Source: Flavobacterium sp. SLB02
GTDB taxonomy: Bacteria; Bacteroidota; Bacteroidia; Flavobacteriales; Flavobacteriaceae
Assembly: GCF_009664855.1 (NCBI RefSeq)
Contig: NZ_CP045928.1
Location: forward strand, 3,941,206-4,005,205
Direction: 5' to 3'
DNA: 64,000 nt
This document shows, in pieces, positions 63,501 to 64,000 of this stretch; the first letter of the stretch is position 1, and each line of letters starts with the position of its first letter. Both the position numbers and the translations under genes were made by a program. Under the pieces are notes generated by a model that did not search any database, was not told the DNA's origin, and saw only the letters and a list, made by a program, of their open reading frames with translations.

Positions 63501-64000
63501 ATTATCTAGTTTTAAAATTAATAATCAAATTGAATTAAAAATTTTAAGAGCCTATTGGTAGCAGAGAATTTCCAGGGAATTCTATTGCTTTAGTTGCCGA
63601 TTTTTGAGAAAAAAGATGGATCAATTTTGTGGCACAATTTTAAAATCTTACTTTTTGTTTTATAACCAACAACTTGAATTAATTATTGCTTTGTTTGAAA
63701 GTGCTGAAAGACTTAGGTATTACGGCATTTTTTTATTTTAGGAGCTGGTTTCTATGCACGAACCTAAAAGGCGAACTGTCGAAGCATTCATTCCAAATCT
63801 TTTGCACCTAATCCTGGCACAAAAGAATTTTACCTTCTATTGGGGCTAAATTTATTTTTGTAGGAATAAACAGGTATAAATACCTGGTTGTTTAGATTGA
63901 TAAATTGTTATTTTTGAATAAAGAATAAAAACAAACCTTTGAGTATGCCCAAAAATCTGGTTAGATTGTTACTGTTTTGTAATGAGTATATACAAGTTGT

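Larger units (their letters stand above)
61743..64000. other. Decayed, gene-poor region to the window edge
   Basis: No intact gene in 2.2 kb. It has 24-bp tandem repeats (62244), two copies of a 64-bp palindrome-bearing repeat (62607, 62848), an integrase pseudogene (62985-63500) and, near the edge, a small palindrome CAGGTAT-AA-ATACCTG (63871-63886). The pattern suggests the remains of one or more mobile elements. Confidence 0.6.

Overview
The window looks like a chromosome segment of a Bacteroidota member, most likely Flavobacterium or a close relative. The DNA is AT-rich. Secreted proteins end their signal peptides in forms such as SFGQ, YSQ or LSAQ. The only good promoter-like boxes follow the flavobacterial TAnnTTTG pattern. 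Protein families such as the M16 and S9 secreted peptidases, the short EgtB/EgtD pair and the tyrosine-recombinase type also fit this group. This assignment is from family and composition only.

Layout. 1-5215: two exported peptidases (a 5'-truncated S9 peptidase and an M16 zinc peptidase). 5216-6228: a gene-poor spacer with two hairpins. 6229-11973: a five-gene operon centred on ergothioneine biosynthesis (egtB, a disulfide-reductase flavoprotein, a BCCT transporter, egtD, an Asp/Glu-racemase-like protein), closed by a terminator at 12157. 12278-23699, minus strand: a compact type II secretion/type IV pilus-like operon of twelve genes (secretin, ATPase, platform protein, prepilin peptidase, four pseudopilins, GspL/GspM/GspC-like assembly proteins, an FN3 lipoprotein and a MORN-repeat protein). 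23700-24796: an AT-rich divergent spacer.

24797-54265, plus strand: a roughly 29 kb operon of exported giant proteins: an OmpH-like protein, a lipoprotein, an 1895-aa SpvB/RHS-like protein, a 1325-aa Ig-repeat protein with six near-identical 240-bp repeats, a 1003-aa protein, a von Willebrand A/PKD protein, a small exported protein, a 3954-aa RHS protein with a metzincin-type metalloprotease tip, and a probable immunity gene.

The most interesting structure is 52523-57353. A perfect 66-bp inverted repeat lies inside the RHS core coding sequence and at the start of a second, promoterless RHS tip on the opposite strand. Between the repeats, arranged symmetrically, are tip A (metalloprotease) plus exported immunity candidate A, a tyrosine recombinase insulated by terminators on both sides, then immunity candidate B (lipoprotein) and tip B (a caspase-like His/Cys fold) facing the other way. 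Inversion across the repeats would fuse the RHS body in frame to tip B and place immunity B behind it. I read this as a self-contained toxin-switching cassette. It is next to a divergent T2SS-like operon that could export the RHS proteins; that functional link is inference.

57582-64000: an exported protein of unknown function, a complete IS6-family insertion sequence, a three-gene hipBST-type toxin-antitoxin operon with three matching operators upstream, and about 2.2 kb of decayed mobile DNA with palindromic repeats, 24-bp tandem repeats and an integrase pseudogene.
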